This document shows positions 7,743 to 16,674 of a stretch of 64,000 nucleotides of DNA, piece by piece. Each line of letters opens with the position of its first letter. Within the stretch, counting starts at the first letter, position 1. The stretch is from Terriglobia bacterium (GTDB lineage Bacteria; Acidobacteriota; Terriglobia; Bryobacterales; Bryobacteraceae): NCBI GenBank assembly GCA_025350105.1, contig JANXYJ010000106.1, positions 23,588 to 87,587 on the forward strand, given 5' to 3'. The notes below the pieces were generated by a model. That model did not search any database and was not told the origin of the DNA. It worked only from the letters and a program-made list of their open reading frames with translations. The position numbers and the translations under genes are program-made.

Positions 7743-8543
7743 TTACGCCGCTTCGGCAACCAGCTCGGCAACAATGACCCCAGCACCACCCAGTTCCACC
7801 GTGATCGGCACGCTAAGGGGAGTTTCGACCACGCCCGCGTAAGAGCCAGTGGTGACGATTTGCCCGGCTTTCAATCCCAGTCCACGCTGATTCAAAAAGT
7901 GCACCAACCATGAAAACGACTTCATCGGGTGGCCGCTGGGGTGCGGTGAGGTCTTGTCGTAGAGAGTTTGTGTTGGTGAAGTAATCCTCACCGGCAACAC
8001 ATCTAAAGGCAGATTGAAAACATTCGGAATCACGGGGCCAATCAACAGCCCTACGTTGTTGTATGAATCGGCCAGCAGGTCGATCGGTGACGCTGCAGAC
8101 GCATCCGCATAACGAGTGCCCAGCAGTTCTAAAACCATGTGGGCCTGACCAATGGCACCGCGGATTTCATCGTCATTATAGGGTGTGGCCCGCGGCGGCA
8201 AATCCTGGGCCACGACGAACGCAATTTCCGGTTCGATCTTGGCTCTTGACGCAGCGCCTTTCGGCGCGGGAACTGAATAGGGTGATGTTCGTGATATGGC
8301 CGATGCTGGAATGGACGCGAACACCAGTGGGCCATTGGGCTTGGGAACGCCGCACTTCCAGCCGTCCGTTGCACCGCCACCGATGGGCAGACCCATCAAC
8401 TCCATCACTCGCTGTTGAACCGCGATGGCCGATTCGCGATCCGTTGGCCGGCAGGCTTCGGGAATCAGCGTGCCGGGAATTTTGGTCTTTCGCACTTGAA
8501 ACAAATGCTGGGCTGCTTGTTCGATCTGATCCAGGTTTAGCAT
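7743..8543 (-). CDS. 2-keto-4-pentenoate hydratase / FAH-type hydratase-decarboxylase family protein
   Basis: A 266-aa protein of the MhpD/DmpH/HpcG group (fumarylacetoacetase-like fold). Visible family marks: DRESAIAVQQRVMELMG, DGWKCGVPKP (equivalent of the K-C-G active-site region), KIEPEIAFVVAQDL with the metal-binding E-P-E, LELLGTRYAD, and HPMKSFSWLVHFLNQRG...VTTGSYAG. These enzymes hydrate or decarboxylate 2-oxo-dienoates in aromatic degradation. The usual neighbours of such pathways are missing; the gene sits two bases after the 6-phosphogluconate dehydrogenase stop, so both form an operon and the true substrate may be another 2-keto acid. Confidence 0.8.
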   Translation of the reverse strand: MLNLDQIEQAAQHLFQVRKTKIPGTLIPEACRPTDRESAIAVQQRVMELMGLPIGGGATDGWKCGVPKPNGPLVFASIPASAISRTSPYSVPAPKGAASRAKIEPEIAFVVAQDLPPRATPYNDDEIRGAIGQAHMVLELLGTRYADASAASPIDLLADSYNNVGLLIGPVIPNVFNLPLDVLPVRITSPTQTLYDKTSPHPSGHPMKSFSWLVHFLNQRGLGLKAGQIVTTGSYAGVVETPLSVPITVELGGAGVIVAELVAEAA

Positions 8544-8545
8544 GA

Positions 8546-9562
8546 CTAGTGCTTTTCGAGGTGCCCGCCAAACTGATAGCGCATGGCAGAAAGAATCTTG
8601 CCTTCGAAATCCGCTTCGCCGCGCGAGGTGAAGCGTTGATACAGAGCCGCGCTGAGCACCGGGGTTGGGGTGGCCTGATCGATAGCCGCTAAAATAGTCC
8701 AGCGGCCTTCGCCGGAATCAGAAACACGTCCTGAAAATTCCTTTAGTTCGGGGCTCTGCGTCAACGCGGCGGCGGTCAGGTCCAAAAGCCAGGAGGCCAC
8801 TACGCTGCCGCGCCGCCACACTTCGGTGATGTCGGCCAGGTTGAAATCATATTGATAATGTTCCGGGTTGCGCAGAGGTGTGGTTTCGGCATCCACGGCG
8901 TGATCGCCTTTACCGACGTTGGCGTGGCGCAGAATGTTCAGGCCTTCGGCATACGCCGCCATCAAGCCGTATTCGATTCCGTTGTGAACCATTTTGACGA
9001 AATGCCCGGCGCCGCAGGGGCCGCAGTGCAGGTAGCCATCTTCCGACGTTCCTGCGGGCGTGACTTTCTCGCGTCCTGGCGTCCGTCCAATTTCGCCGCG
9101 GCCGGGAGCCAGCGTGCGGAAGATAGGATCCAGCCGCGCGACGATTTCTTTTTCGCCGCCGATCATCTGGCAATAGCCGCGTTCCAAACCCCACACCCCG
9201 CCGCTGGTGCCGACGTCGGCGTAGTGAATGCCCTTCGCCAGCAGTTCCTTGGCGCGGCGGATGTCGTCGATGTAATAAGAGTTGCCGCCGTCAATCAAGG
9301 TGTCGCCCGGACTAAGCAGCGGAACCAGCTTGCCGATCATGCTGTCGACGGCGGCGGCCGGCACCATCATCCAGATGGCCCTGGGCGCCGCCAGCTTGGC
9401 CACAAAGTCTTCCAAAGAGGTTGCGCCGGTGGCGCCCTCCTTCGCGATCTGCTCCACCGCCGGAGCGTTCAGATCGAAAGCCACGCAGGTTTGCCCGCCG
9501 CGCATCAGACGGCGCGCCATGTTCGCGCCCATCCGCCCCAAGCCAATCATTCCTATTTGCAT
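8546..9562 (-). CDS. gnd: 6-phosphogluconate dehydrogenase, decarboxylating, short (GndA/YqeC-like) form
   Basis: 338 aa, shorter than the 470-aa dimeric enzyme and close to the roughly 300-330-aa NAD-type form. N-terminal Rossmann motif [19 protein letters not shown]; substrate-region motifs [11 protein letters not shown] (residues about 92-102), [23 protein letters not shown], and catalytic Lys in [22 protein letters not shown]. It oxidises 6-phosphogluconate to ribulose-5-phosphate and CO2 in the pentose phosphate route. It leads a two-gene minus-strand operon with the hydratase-like gene. No Shine-Dalgarno is obvious before ATG 9562. Confidence 0.9.
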   Translation of the reverse strand: MQIGMIGLGRMGANMARRLMRGGQTCVAFDLNAPAVEQIAKEGATGATSLEDFVAKLAAPRAIWMMVPAAAVDSMIGKLVPLLSPGDTLIDGGNSYYIDDIRRAKELLAKGIHYADVGTSGGVWGLERGYCQMIGGEKEIVARLDPIFRTLAPGRGEIGRTPGREKVTPAGTSEDGYLHCGPCGAGHFVKMVHNGIEYGLMAAYAEGLNILRHANVGKGDHAVDAETTPLRNPEHYQYDFNLADITEVWRRGSVVASWLLDLTAAALTQSPELKEFSGRVSDSGEGRWTILAAIDQATPTPVLSAALYQRFTSRGEADFEGKILSAMRYQFGGHLEKH

Positions 9563-9680
9563 TTGACTTTAATGGTAACAACTCAGCACAGTTCAGTTAC
9601 TCAGGAATGCTCTGATCGCTGCGCAAGATCCGTGCAAGCTGTATAGTATGTCTCTAGGGTTTTCAGTAAGGAGAAAATGA

Positions 9681-10817
9681 ATGAAACTTCGATTGCTTGA
9701 TTTGCGACGCGCCGCCTTCGCTCTGATGTTCGCCAGCGCGGTGTTCGGCCAGGGCGTCCCGGAGCAATTCGTCATCAGCGGAAAAACGGCGGAGAAAATT
9801 CAGGACTTCACCACCATCAATCTGGCGACGGCGGAGCGCATCGCCGAAGTCTGCGAAAAAGCCGCCGTGGCGCAGGGCGTGCAGATCAGTATCATGGTGC
9901 TGGATAACGATGGCAACCACGTTTATATGGATCGCATGGACGGGCAAGGTTACTTGAACATCATCACGGCGGATATGAAAGCGCGGACGGCGTTGATGAT
10001 GCGCGCGCCCAGCAAGACGGTGATGAATCGGGTGACGCAGGACCCGACGGCAGAGTTGCAGTTGATGCAATTGGGCGAGTTCGCGAATTCCGGAGGTCTG
10101 CCGATGGTGGTGAACAAGCAGATGATTGGCGCGGTGGGCGTGGGCGGATCGACGCCGAAGCTGCCGGTTTGGAGCGACGAAATTTGCGCGCACAAGGCGC
10201 TGACGGAAGTGATCGGGACCGGTGTGGCGCCGTTGGTGGAAGACTTGCCGGCGCGGGCGAATCCGAATCCAGGCACAAATCCGGTGCCGCGCTTCGCGAC
10301 AGCAACGCCGCCGAAAACAACGTTATCGCCCGAATATGTTGTGGGCGGAAAAGGCGCCGCGAATGTCTTTGACGGTAACCAGATTTCCTTGGCGTCAGCC
10401 AAGAAGATTGCACGTGTCTGCCGCGATTGGGCGGCGGCGAAGGGCGGAACGATGTCGCTGTACATCATCGATAACGCGGGCGAGTTCGTGCACATGGAGC
10501 GCATGGACGGCCAGGTGTTCAACAACATTCGCACGGCGATGTTGAAGGCGCAGACTTCGTTGAAGACCCGCCAGCCAACTTCAATCAACAACGCACAGTT
10601 GAAGAATAATCCAGCCGGCATTGCGCGCTCGGCTACCTTCTTTAATCTATTTACGAACGCGGGCGGAATCCCGATTGTCGTTGACGGACAGATGATTGGC
10701 GCAATTGGTGTTGGTGGCGGCGCGGGCGGCGGCGATGAAAATTGCGCGATTGAAGGGCTGAAGGCGGCGTTTGGAGAGCACGTGACGTTGCCGGTTTATC
10801 CGGCGGCGGCGAATTAA
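9681..10817 (+). CDS. Secreted protein with two GlcG/HbpS (haem-binding-type) domains
   Basis: 378 aa with a signal peptide (residues 1-22, ending VFGQG). Two homologous GlcG/HbpS (former DUF336) domains follow. First about residues 45-185: IAEVCEKAAVAQGVQISIMVLDNDG, MDRMDGQG, GGLPMVVNKQMIGAVGVGGS. Second about 235-375: IARVCRDWAAAKGGTMSLYIIDNAG, MERMDGQV, GGIPIVVDGQMIGAIGVGGG. HbpS of Streptomyces binds haem and iron; other members assist redox enzymes or have unknown roles. Fusion of two domains could mimic the family dimer. AAGGAG lies 9 bases before ATG 9681, and a TATAGT box at 9642-9647 may be its -10. Confidence 0.85.
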   Translation: MKLRLLDLRRAAFALMFASAVFGQGVPEQFVISGKTAEKIQDFTTINLATAERIAEVCEKAAVAQGVQISIMVLDNDGNHVYMDRMDGQGYLNIITADMKARTALMMRAPSKTVMNRVTQDPTAELQLMQLGEFANSGGLPMVVNKQMIGAVGVGGSTPKLPVWSDEICAHKALTEVIGTGVAPLVEDLPARANPNPGTNPVPRFATATPPKTTLSPEYVVGGKGAANVFDGNQISLASAKKIARVCRDWAAAKGGTMSLYIIDNAGEFVHMERMDGQVFNNIRTAMLKAQTSLKTRQPTSINNAQLKNNPAGIARSATFFNLFTNAGGIPIVVDGQMIGAIGVGGGAGGGDENCAIEGLKAAFGEHVTLPVYPAAAN

Positions 10818-11044
10818 CGCGGGCTTGCGCCGGTTCAGAATTTGTGCAAAAACGCGAGCACTGTTTGCGATTAGCCGTCAGAAATCAGCGCAATACACTC
10901 AAATTTCGCCAAAACGGCGAATCGGAGCACAGCTTCCGATAGGAAGGGTGCGGAAAAAACGAACATCGCGTCTGGCGGCGCGCTAGGCCCCGCCAAATGG
11001 AAAATGTTTTAGAAAACGCAGGTCACAACCAGAGCCGGTGCTAC
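10818..11044. other. Gap between convergent genes with several hairpins
   Basis: No gene seen. It holds small perfect inverted repeats: TTCGCC/GGCGAA (10905-10921), ATCGGA/TCCGAT (10921-10940), GGCGG/CCGCC near 10975-10995, and GTTTT/AAAAC (11006-11017). On the minus strand the GGCGG hairpin is followed some 14 bases later by six T. They probably serve as transcription end signals for the HbpS-type gene and for lpxI, but none has ideal terminator geometry. Confidence 0.45.
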
Positions 11045-11854
11045 TCATTCCTCCGGGGCAAAGGCAACGATGGTGATGCCTGCGGCGTTGGCTTGCTTGA
11101 GTAGTTCTTCACGATCGAGTAAAAGAGTTCTGGTGGCGTCCATTCCTAGCGCCGTTGTGTTGGTCTCTCGCATGACCGTAATCGTTTGCGGACCGATCAC
11201 GGGAACGTCGTAAAGCATGTGCTTGCGGCGGCGGGAACCTTTGACCAGCCGTAGCGGCTTCTTTTCAACGAATGACGCCGCGCGGCGCAGCATGGCGTCG
11301 GTTCCCTCCATGGCTTCCACGGCGACGCAAGCCCGTTCGGCAATCGCCACGCTTTGGCCGATATCGTGGGTCGACAAAGCTGCGGCGATTTTGCGGCCAT
11401 AGTGGATGTCCCGCGATTCGGCTTCATCGGGCTGGCGTTTGGTGAGCACGCCCACCGGCGCAAGCAGGTCCTTCAATAACAGTGTGGAGTCCAGCAGTTG
11501 GATGCCTTCGTCATTTAGCACGCGCGTGACGGCGCCGATGAGGCCTTCGGTGTTCTTGGTGTCGATAGACGCAAGCAGCTTTACCAAGCGCCAGTCAGGC
11601 ACAATCGAGGAAAAGATTTTGGCGTGCTTTACCTGTCCGCACATCATCACCTGGGTGATTCCTTCTTTGTGGCAAATGTCGATGAGCTTACTGAGCGCGC
11701 CCAAGGAAATCCAGTGGGTGCGGGCAAGTTTTTCGACTTCTTGTGAAGCTTCCTCCTTGATGGCGATGGCCACGACGTCGATGCCGGCTGTGCGCGCGGC
11801 TTCAAGAGCGAGGATGGGGAAGCGGCCGTTGCCGGCGATGAGACCGATGGGCAT
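11045..11854 (-). CDS. lpxI: UDP-2,3-diacylglucosamine pyrophosphatase LpxI
   Basis: 269 aa, the full length of the LpxI (DUF1009) family. Motifs: IGLIAGNGRFPILALEAA at the N-terminus, HWISLGALSKLIDICHKEGI, MCGQVKHAKIF, LLKDLLAPVGVLTKRQPDE, then in the catalytic C-terminal half VAIAERACVAVEAMEGTDAMLRRA and GMDATRTLLLDREELLKQA. LpxI hydrolyses UDP-2,3-diacylglucosamine to lipid X plus UMP in the lipid A pathway, replacing LpxH of enterobacteria. It is the third gene of the fabZ-lpxA-lpxI unit. A 46-nt gap to lpxA contains a palindromic repeat that is also present at 29088. Confidence 0.92.
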   Translation of the reverse strand: MPIGLIAGNGRFPILALEAARTAGIDVVAIAIKEEASQEVEKLARTHWISLGALSKLIDICHKEGITQVMMCGQVKHAKIFSSIVPDWRLVKLLASIDTKNTEGLIGAVTRVLNDEGIQLLDSTLLLKDLLAPVGVLTKRQPDEAESRDIHYGRKIAAALSTHDIGQSVAIAERACVAVEAMEGTDAMLRRAASFVEKKPLRLVKGSRRRKHMLYDVPVIGPQTITVMRETNTTALGMDATRTLLLDREELLKQANAAGITIVAFAPEE

Positions 11855-11864
11855 GGGTTTTTCT

Positions 11865-11888
11865 TCTCCGGTCTGGCGACCGGAGCTA
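11865..11888. repeat. 24-bp palindromic intergenic repeat, copy 1
   Basis: Core CTCCGGTC-TGGC-GACCGGAG forms a perfect 8-bp stem with a 4-nt loop. The full 24 bases are identical, in reverse orientation, to 29088-29111. It lies in the lpxA-lpxI gap. Confidence 0.8.
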
Positions 11889-11900
11889 TCAGGTTCGCAC

Positions 11901-12674
11901 TTACTTCACAAAACCGCGCGTGGATTCGGCCATAAATTGCAAAAGCTCCGTGATCTCCGGTGACGTTTCGACTTCTTCGGTGATGCGTTCCACCGCCTGC
12001 GACGTATTCAGCCCCGCGCGGGTTAATAATCGAAAAGCTTTGTGTAGTGCGTCAATCGATTCGGCGGAATAGCCGCGGCGTTCCAGGCCAGTTTTGTTGG
12101 CTCCGAAGATACGGGCTTCGCGTTCGGTTACCGTCGTCGAAAACGGCAGCACGTCCTGCGTGATCACGCTGAACCCGCCGACGATGCAGTGGCGTCCGAT
12201 GCGGCAGAACTGATGCACGGCGCTGCCGGCGCTGACCACGGCCCAATCACCGACGATGACATGACCGCCCAGCGTCGCCCCGTGGCCCAACACAATGTGG
12301 CTGGCCATGTGCGTATCGTGCGCCACGTGTGTGTAGGCCATCAGTAAATTGTCGTCACCAATGGAAGTGAGCATACCGCCGCCCTGTGTCCCGCGATGAA
12401 TCGTCACGAATTCGCGAATCTTGTTGCGATGGCCGATTTTCGTTGCAGAGCGTTCGCCGTGATACTTCAAATCCTGCGGCGCCAGGCCGACAGTGGAGTA
12501 TGGAAAGAAAATGTTATCGTCGCCGATTTCGAGCGGACCTTCCATTACGACGCTAGCTTTAATTTGCGTACGTGCGCCGATAGAGACATCCGCGCCGATC
12601 ACAACATAGGGACCGATGTCGGCGGTGGCGGCGATCTGGGCGGAGGGGTCGACGATGGCAGTCGGGTGAATCAT
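11901..12674 (-). CDS. lpxA: UDP-N-acetylglucosamine acyltransferase LpxA
   Basis: 257 aa, standard length. Left-handed parallel beta-helix hexapeptide repeats start at IHPTAIVDPSAQIAATADIGPYVVIGADVSIG; family motifs HRNKIREFVTIHRGT, the catalytic His region LLMAYTHVAHDTHMASHIVLGHGATLGGHV, and GGFSVITQDVLPF, GANKTGLERRGYS in the C-terminal helical part. It transfers a beta-hydroxyacyl chain from ACP to UDP-GlcNAc, the first lipid A step, in the cytoplasm. It follows fabZ, which feeds beta-hydroxyacyl-ACP turnover. A GGGAG in the upstream 18-bp repeat is the only ribosome-site-like sequence, about 12 bases before the ATG. Confidence 0.95.
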   Translation of the reverse strand: MIHPTAIVDPSAQIAATADIGPYVVIGADVSIGARTQIKASVVMEGPLEIGDDNIFFPYSTVGLAPQDLKYHGERSATKIGHRNKIREFVTIHRGTQGGGMLTSIGDDNLLMAYTHVAHDTHMASHIVLGHGATLGGHVIVGDWAVVSAGSAVHQFCRIGRHCIVGGFSVITQDVLPFSTTVTEREARIFGANKTGLERRGYSAESIDALHKAFRLLTRAGLNTSQAVERITEEVETSPEITELLQFMAESTRGFVK

Positions 12675-12682
12675 GTGTAGGT

Positions 12683-12727
12683 TCGGCTCCCTGCGGTCGC
12701 TTGTGTATGTCGGCTCCCTGCGGTCGC
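12683..12727. repeat. 27-bp tandem duplication between lpxA and fabZ
   Basis: The 18-mer TCGGCTCCCTGCGGTCGC occurs at 12683-12700 and again at 12710-12727; flanking GTGTAGG/GTGTATG shows that the whole unit of about 27 bp was duplicated. Read on the minus strand it supplies AGGGAG sequences before lpxA. Confidence 0.85.
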
Positions 12728-12740
12728 CTATTTTTTCCGC

Positions 12741-13220
12741 TTACTTGCCATCACGATTCGGTTCACGATCGGCCAGCACGCATAGCATTTCGGCTTGCGC
12801 CACCACTTCTCCGTTCACCGTCGCGGTGCCGGACATTTTGGCCAGCGACGCTTTCTTTTTCAGCAGGATCATTTCGATACGCAACTGATCGCCGGGGCGG
12901 ACGGGTTTGCGGAATTTCGCGCCGTCGACGCCGGCCAACAGGACCAGTTTGCTGGCGCGATCCTCAATTTGACTGAGCACCAGAACACCGGCCACCTGCG
13001 CCATGGCTTCGATGATCATCACGCCGGGCATGACGGGGAAGTCGGGGAAATGGCCAACAAAAAAGGGCTCGTTGACGGTGACGTTCTTGATGCCAACCAC
13101 GCGATCAGCCTGCATTTCTAAAATACGATCCACGAGAAGAAACGGATAGCGGTGCGGGAGGATCTTGCGGATAGCATCGATATCCATGGTAACGGGGTCT
13201 AAAGATACGGGCGCTGACAT
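12741..13220 (-). CDS. fabZ: 3-hydroxyacyl-ACP dehydratase FabZ
   Basis: 159 aa from the chosen ATG 13220. Hot-dog fold motifs: [17 protein letters not shown] with the catalytic His in PHRYPF, then [33 protein letters not shown] with the catalytic Glu in the central helix. It removes water from 3-hydroxyacyl-ACP in fatty-acid elongation and balances the shared pool used by LpxA. ATG 13187 (MDIDAIRKI) is the other possible start. Neither start has a Shine-Dalgarno; a TATACT box (minus strand 13235-13230) lies nine bases before ATG 13220, which would fit a leaderless or very short leader transcript. Confidence 0.93.
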   Translation of the reverse strand: MSAPVSLDPVTMDIDAIRKILPHRYPFLLVDRILEMQADRVVGIKNVTVNEPFFVGHFPDFPVMPGVMIIEAMAQVAGVLVLSQIEDRASKLVLLAGVDGAKFRKPVRPGDQLRIEMILLKKKASLAKMSGTATVNGEVVAQAEMLCVLADREPNRDGK

Positions 13221-13270
13221 GAAACGGCCAGTATAACAGGAGGGGCGCGCACCCTGCTGTTGTTGCACGG

Positions 13271-13299
13271 GATGAAGGCGCGCCCGGTTGATTCATCCG
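13271..13299 (-). other. Hairpin after the outer-membrane barrel gene
   Basis: Perfect 7-bp arms GGATGAA (13271-13277) and TTCATCC (13293-13299), just past the barrel gene stop. A second, longer-range pairing GGGCGCGC/GCGCGCCC overlaps it. No T-run follows, so termination is possible but not shown. Confidence 0.35.
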
Positions 13300-13309
13300 G
13301 CTGGCTTAC

Positions 13310-14773
13310 TTAGAAGCGGAACATGGCTTCCAGATATCCAAATTCGCCGTTCTTTCCAAGCGGGTAAATCTGTTTCATGGCGGCCAGGCCCTGCGCGTAG
13401 CCAATGTAACCGGTAAGTGTGAGTTGGCGGAGCATGCGGTACTCGACGCTGGTGTCATAGAGGTTGGCGAGCGATCGGCGGCCGGCAGTGGCGCGGCCGT
13501 TGTAGCCAAAGGTCCAAGGTTGATATACACCGCCGCCGCTGTACCACAGGTCGTTGGCATTGCTCAGGCGCAGCGCATGGAATTCGCTGGATACTGTGAT
13601 TTTTGCGTGCGGACGCAGAACCAGGTCGCCGTAGCGATCTTGCGTATTCATCATGTTGAAGAATGGGAAGCGGGCATAGGGGCGCGGCGTGGGCAGCACC
13701 TGGAAGAACGTGCCGTGGCGGCCGTCGTTCGGATTGCCGTCGCCGGAGCCGATGGTATAGCCGCCGCGCAGCCAAGGTTTGAGCTTGGGCAAGATTTTGG
13801 GTTGAAAGCCGCCTTCAAAATCCAGCGCGTAGGCCAGTTGTTTTTGCGTGCCCCAACGTCCAGTTTGCACGGCGGCCCAACCCAGCGCATCAAAGGTGCC
13901 AGCGTGCGTGGTGAGGACGTGAGCGCTATGCGCGCCGAAAGTTTGCACGTGAATGTTTTCGGTATCGCCCTTGCGAGTGGCCAGCGGGCGGTCGTCGGTT
14001 TTCAGGATGTGGCGGAAATCGTCGTAATCGATGACGAAGAAACGCGTGTCGGCGGCGTGATTGCCTTTGCCCCAATCATGGGTGAAAGACGCGTAGCCAA
14101 ACGCTGCCCGATTCCAACCCCAACCGTCAGTTTGAAATACGCCACGGGTGGGTGTGGCGGCGATGAAGGTGAAGTCGCTGCCCGGCTTGGAGTAGGTATA
14201 GTGAAGGCCATCGAAGCTGCGGCCAACGTCGGAAAAGCCAAAGGTGCCAATCAGGCGTTGGGCGACGTGGTCGCGCTTGACGGCGGCGAGGGTGGCGTTC
14301 TTGGGCGCCAGTTCGGTGCCATCGTTAAATTCGAAGCGGCCCACTTGCAGCGTGTTGGCTTCGCTGGCGCCCAGGCCTTTGAAGCGGGCGTAAAGTTGTT
14401 TGGCGAAGACCATGCCGGTGTATTGGCTATTGCCGTTGGCCGTGTAATCGTTGGAGCCCAAACCTAACGCGCCTTGCGGCGCGGGCGCGGTGGCGTTGTT
14501 GGGCAGGCCAAGCAAAAAGGGCGCGGCGAGCTCCGCATCCCAATCCCAACCCTTGCGCTTTTCCGCAAAGTTCACGCGCAACAGGTTGCCCGAATATCCG
14601 TAGGTATTGTCGCCGGTGGATGGCTGAAACCAATCCCAGGCATAGGCGCGGGCGCGCAAGGTGCCAGTGACCACCACGTCGCCAATTTTCATCGGCTGCG
14701 GTGCGGGCGCGGTTTGCCCCTGAGCAAAGACGGCCGCCGCACTGCCGAGCAAAACGAAGCTGAAGTATTTCAT
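13310..14773 (-). CDS. Outer-membrane beta-barrel protein, alginate-export-like porin
   Basis: 487 aa with a signal peptide (MKYFSFVLLGSAAAVFAQG) and an all-beta body of alternating amphipathic strands, ending in FGYLEAMFRF, a typical terminal strand with C-terminal Phe for Bam insertion. Motifs such as TLRARAYAWDWF near residue 40, AKQLYARFKGLGASEANTLQVGRFEFNDGTEL and RLIGTFGFSDVGRSFDGLHYTY fit the alginate_export (PF13372) type barrel. It is last in the nitrate block, 100 bases after an ABC ATPase gene and on the same strand, so a role as nitrate/nitrite channel across the outer membrane is a reasonable inference; the substrate is not visible. Confidence 0.75.
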   Translation of the reverse strand: MKYFSFVLLGSAAAVFAQGQTAPAPQPMKIGDVVVTGTLRARAYAWDWFQPSTGDNTYGYSGNLLRVNFAEKRKGWDWDAELAAPFLLGLPNNATAPAPQGALGLGSNDYTANGNSQYTGMVFAKQLYARFKGLGASEANTLQVGRFEFNDGTELAPKNATLAAVKRDHVAQRLIGTFGFSDVGRSFDGLHYTYSKPGSDFTFIAATPTRGVFQTDGWGWNRAAFGYASFTHDWGKGNHAADTRFFVIDYDDFRHILKTDDRPLATRKGDTENIHVQTFGAHSAHVLTTHAGTFDALGWAAVQTGRWGTQKQLAYALDFEGGFQPKILPKLKPWLRGGYTIGSGDGNPNDGRHGTFFQVLPTPRPYARFPFFNMMNTQDRYGDLVLRPHAKITVSSEFHALRLSNANDLWYSGGGVYQPWTFGYNGRATAGRRSLANLYDTSVEYRMLRQLTLTGYIGYAQGLAAMKQIYPLGKNGEFGYLEAMFRF

Positions 14774-14877
14774 GTAAATCCCCCTTTTACGATTTGTGTT
14801 TGGTTTCGCGGTTCACTTGAATGGCGGCGCGGCCTGAGAACCAAATCTTGCACCAGCAACGGAGCTAGGCGACTGAG

Positions 14878-15726
14878 CTATACAACGACAGCCGAAGACT
14901 TTTTATTCGAGTGGCCGGCGTGGCCGCCACTGGAGAATTGTTTGCTGTGATGCTCCAAAAATTGCAGCACTTCGCGGCGCAGCCGGAAATAATCCGGATG
15001 ATCCAGGCTGCCTTCGGCCGAACGCGGCCGTGGCAAAGTGATTTCCAGTTCCAATCCCACGCGCGATTCCGGACCGTCGGTCATCAGAATGATGCGATCG
15101 GAAAGATACAGCGCTTCGTCCACATCGTGGGTGACCATCAACACGGTCTTGCGGTCCTGCTCCCATAGATCGAGAAGCAGGTCCTGCAACTCACGCCGGG
15201 TGATGGAATCGAGCGCGCCGAAGGGTTCGTCCAGCAACAGAAAGCGCGGCTCCAGCGAAAACGCGCGGGCAATGGCCACGCGTTGTTGGGTACCTTGCGA
15301 AAGTTCGGTGGGCCTTTGGTTCGCGTATTCCGTGAGCCCGACCATATCCAGATATTTCGACGCCATGGCCTTTTGTTCACGATGGCCAAGGGCTGGGTGG
15401 GCCTGGGAAACGGCCAGTAGAACATTATCAAGCGCCGTCATCCAAGGCAATAAAGACGGGGTCTGGAACACCAGCGCCCGCTCCAGGCCCGGACCTTCAA
15501 TCTCTTTGCCATCGACGATCACGCCACCTTCGCTGGCGCTGGAAAGTCCGGCGACGATGGCCAACACGGTGGATTTCCCGCAGCCGGAATGCCCCAACAG
15601 CGAAACAAATTCGCCGGGTTGAATCAGCGCGCGGAAGTCCTTCACGGCCACGTGCGGGCCAGAGGGCGTGGGAAACACTTTGGTGAGTGAGGTAATTTCT
15701 AGCGGACGCTGGGTTGTCATTGTCAT
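14878..15726 (-). CDS. ABC transporter ATPase, nitrate/sulfonate/taurine type (second copy)
   Basis: 282 aa. Walker A GHSGCGKST (residues about 44-52), Q-loop in FQTPSLLPWM, signature LSQGTQQRVAIARAF (LSQGT instead of the usual LSGGM), Walker B FLLLDEPFGALD, H-loop VTHDVDEAL. Family: NrtD/SsuB/TauB ATPases, which drive import of nitrate, sulfonates or similar anions. ATG 15726 is preceded by GAGG that overlaps the end of the other ATPase gene (stop at 15733). Two separate ATPases with one permease suggest a heterodimeric motor, like NrtC/NrtD. The His/Ser-rich tail (HHSKQFSSGGHAGHSNKK) is unusual. Confidence 0.85.
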   Translation of the reverse strand: MTMTTQRPLEITSLTKVFPTPSGPHVAVKDFRALIQPGEFVSLLGHSGCGKSTVLAIVAGLSSASEGGVIVDGKEIEGPGLERALVFQTPSLLPWMTALDNVLLAVSQAHPALGHREQKAMASKYLDMVGLTEYANQRPTELSQGTQQRVAIARAFSLEPRFLLLDEPFGALDSITRRELQDLLLDLWEQDRKTVLMVTHDVDEALYLSDRIILMTDGPESRVGLELEITLPRPRSAEGSLDHPDYFRLRREVLQFLEHHSKQFSSGGHAGHSNKKSSAVVV

Positions 15727-15732
15727 GCTTCG

Positions 15733-16569
15733 TCATGCCTCTAGCGGAACGCTTACCGATTGCAAATGGCTCACCGGAGCCCGCCGGCGCACGCCGGAAG
15801 ACAGGAATCCTGTAAGCCGCGCGCGAATGCGCACCGCGTCTTCGCTGCCGGTCATCAGATCGGCGGGACGGGGCCGGGGGAAGGGAACGTCGACGCCATC
15901 GCTTAGGGTCGCCGCTGGGCTTTCTCCCCTATTTCCGTTGCGCCCTAATGTCAGAATGCGGTCAGAGAGTAGAATGGCCTCGTCCACCGAGTTTGTGATC
16001 ATCAATGCGGTGGCGGCAGGCTTACGCAATTGGCAAAGCTGCGCCAATTCCTGTTGCAGAGTTTGCCGCGTGAGTGCATCCAACGCTCCGAACGGTTCAT
16101 CGAGAAACAAAATTTCTGGTTCGACGGCGAACGCACGAGCAATTGCAACGCGCTGGCGCATCCCGCCGGAGAGTTGGCTGGGCCGCTTGGCCATGGCTTT
16201 ACCTAGGCCCACCATTTGTAAATAACGTTCGGCTTGTTCCTGGTGGCGTGTCGCGGTCCATTCGGGGAACCCGCTCTCCACGGCCAAGATCACGTTCTCC
16301 AGCGAACTGAGCCAGGGCAGCAGGGAATAGTTTTGAAAGACGATCGAGGCGCGATGAGGGAAGCCGTTCAGGGCCTCCCCGTTGGAGAGTGCCGCGCCCG
16401 AATCCGGCTGAATCATACCTGCGGCCATTTTCAGCAGCGTGGTTTTGCCGGACCCGGACGCACCGACGATGGACACGAATTCGCCCTCCTGTACCGCAAG
16501 GTTGATGTTGGCCAGCACCTGGCGGGTGCCGTAGCTTTTGTTGGCGTTTTTCAGTTCAATTCGCGTCAT
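15733..16569 (-). CDS. ABC transporter ATPase, nitrate type (first copy)
   Basis: 278 aa from ATG 16569 (MTRIELKNANKSYG); seven more codons upstream are open but lack a ribosome site. Walker A GASGSGKTT (residues 36-44), Q-loop FQNYSLLPWL, signature LSGGMRQRVAIARAF, Walker B ILFLDEPFGALD; the H-loop position reads ITNSVDEAI with Asn in place of the usual His, so this subunit may be catalytically impaired. It would pair with the second ATPase, which has a normal His, beneath the NrtB permease. C-terminal 50 residues are divergent. Confidence 0.85.
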   Translation of the reverse strand: MTRIELKNANKSYGTRQVLANINLAVQEGEFVSIVGASGSGKTTLLKMAAGMIQPDSGAALSNGEALNGFPHRASIVFQNYSLLPWLSSLENVILAVESGFPEWTATRHQEQAERYLQMVGLGKAMAKRPSQLSGGMRQRVAIARAFAVEPEILFLDEPFGALDALTRQTLQQELAQLCQLRKPAATALMITNSVDEAILLSDRILTLGRNGNRGESPAATLSDGVDVPFPRPRPADLMTGSEDAVRIRARLTGFLSSGVRRRAPVSHLQSVSVPLEA

Positions 16570-16674
16570 ATTGATCTCGCTTCGTTGCACTGGCTGTTGA
16601 TTTCGCTGGCTTATTGGTATCGCTCACTTCATTCGCTGGCTTGTCGATCTTGCTGACTCGCTGGCTGTTTAGCC

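Noticed and set aside
16590..16672. Repeated CGCTGGCT units as a CRISPR-like array
   Set aside because: Units are only eight bases, irregularly spaced and without unique spacers; a degenerate tandem repeat.
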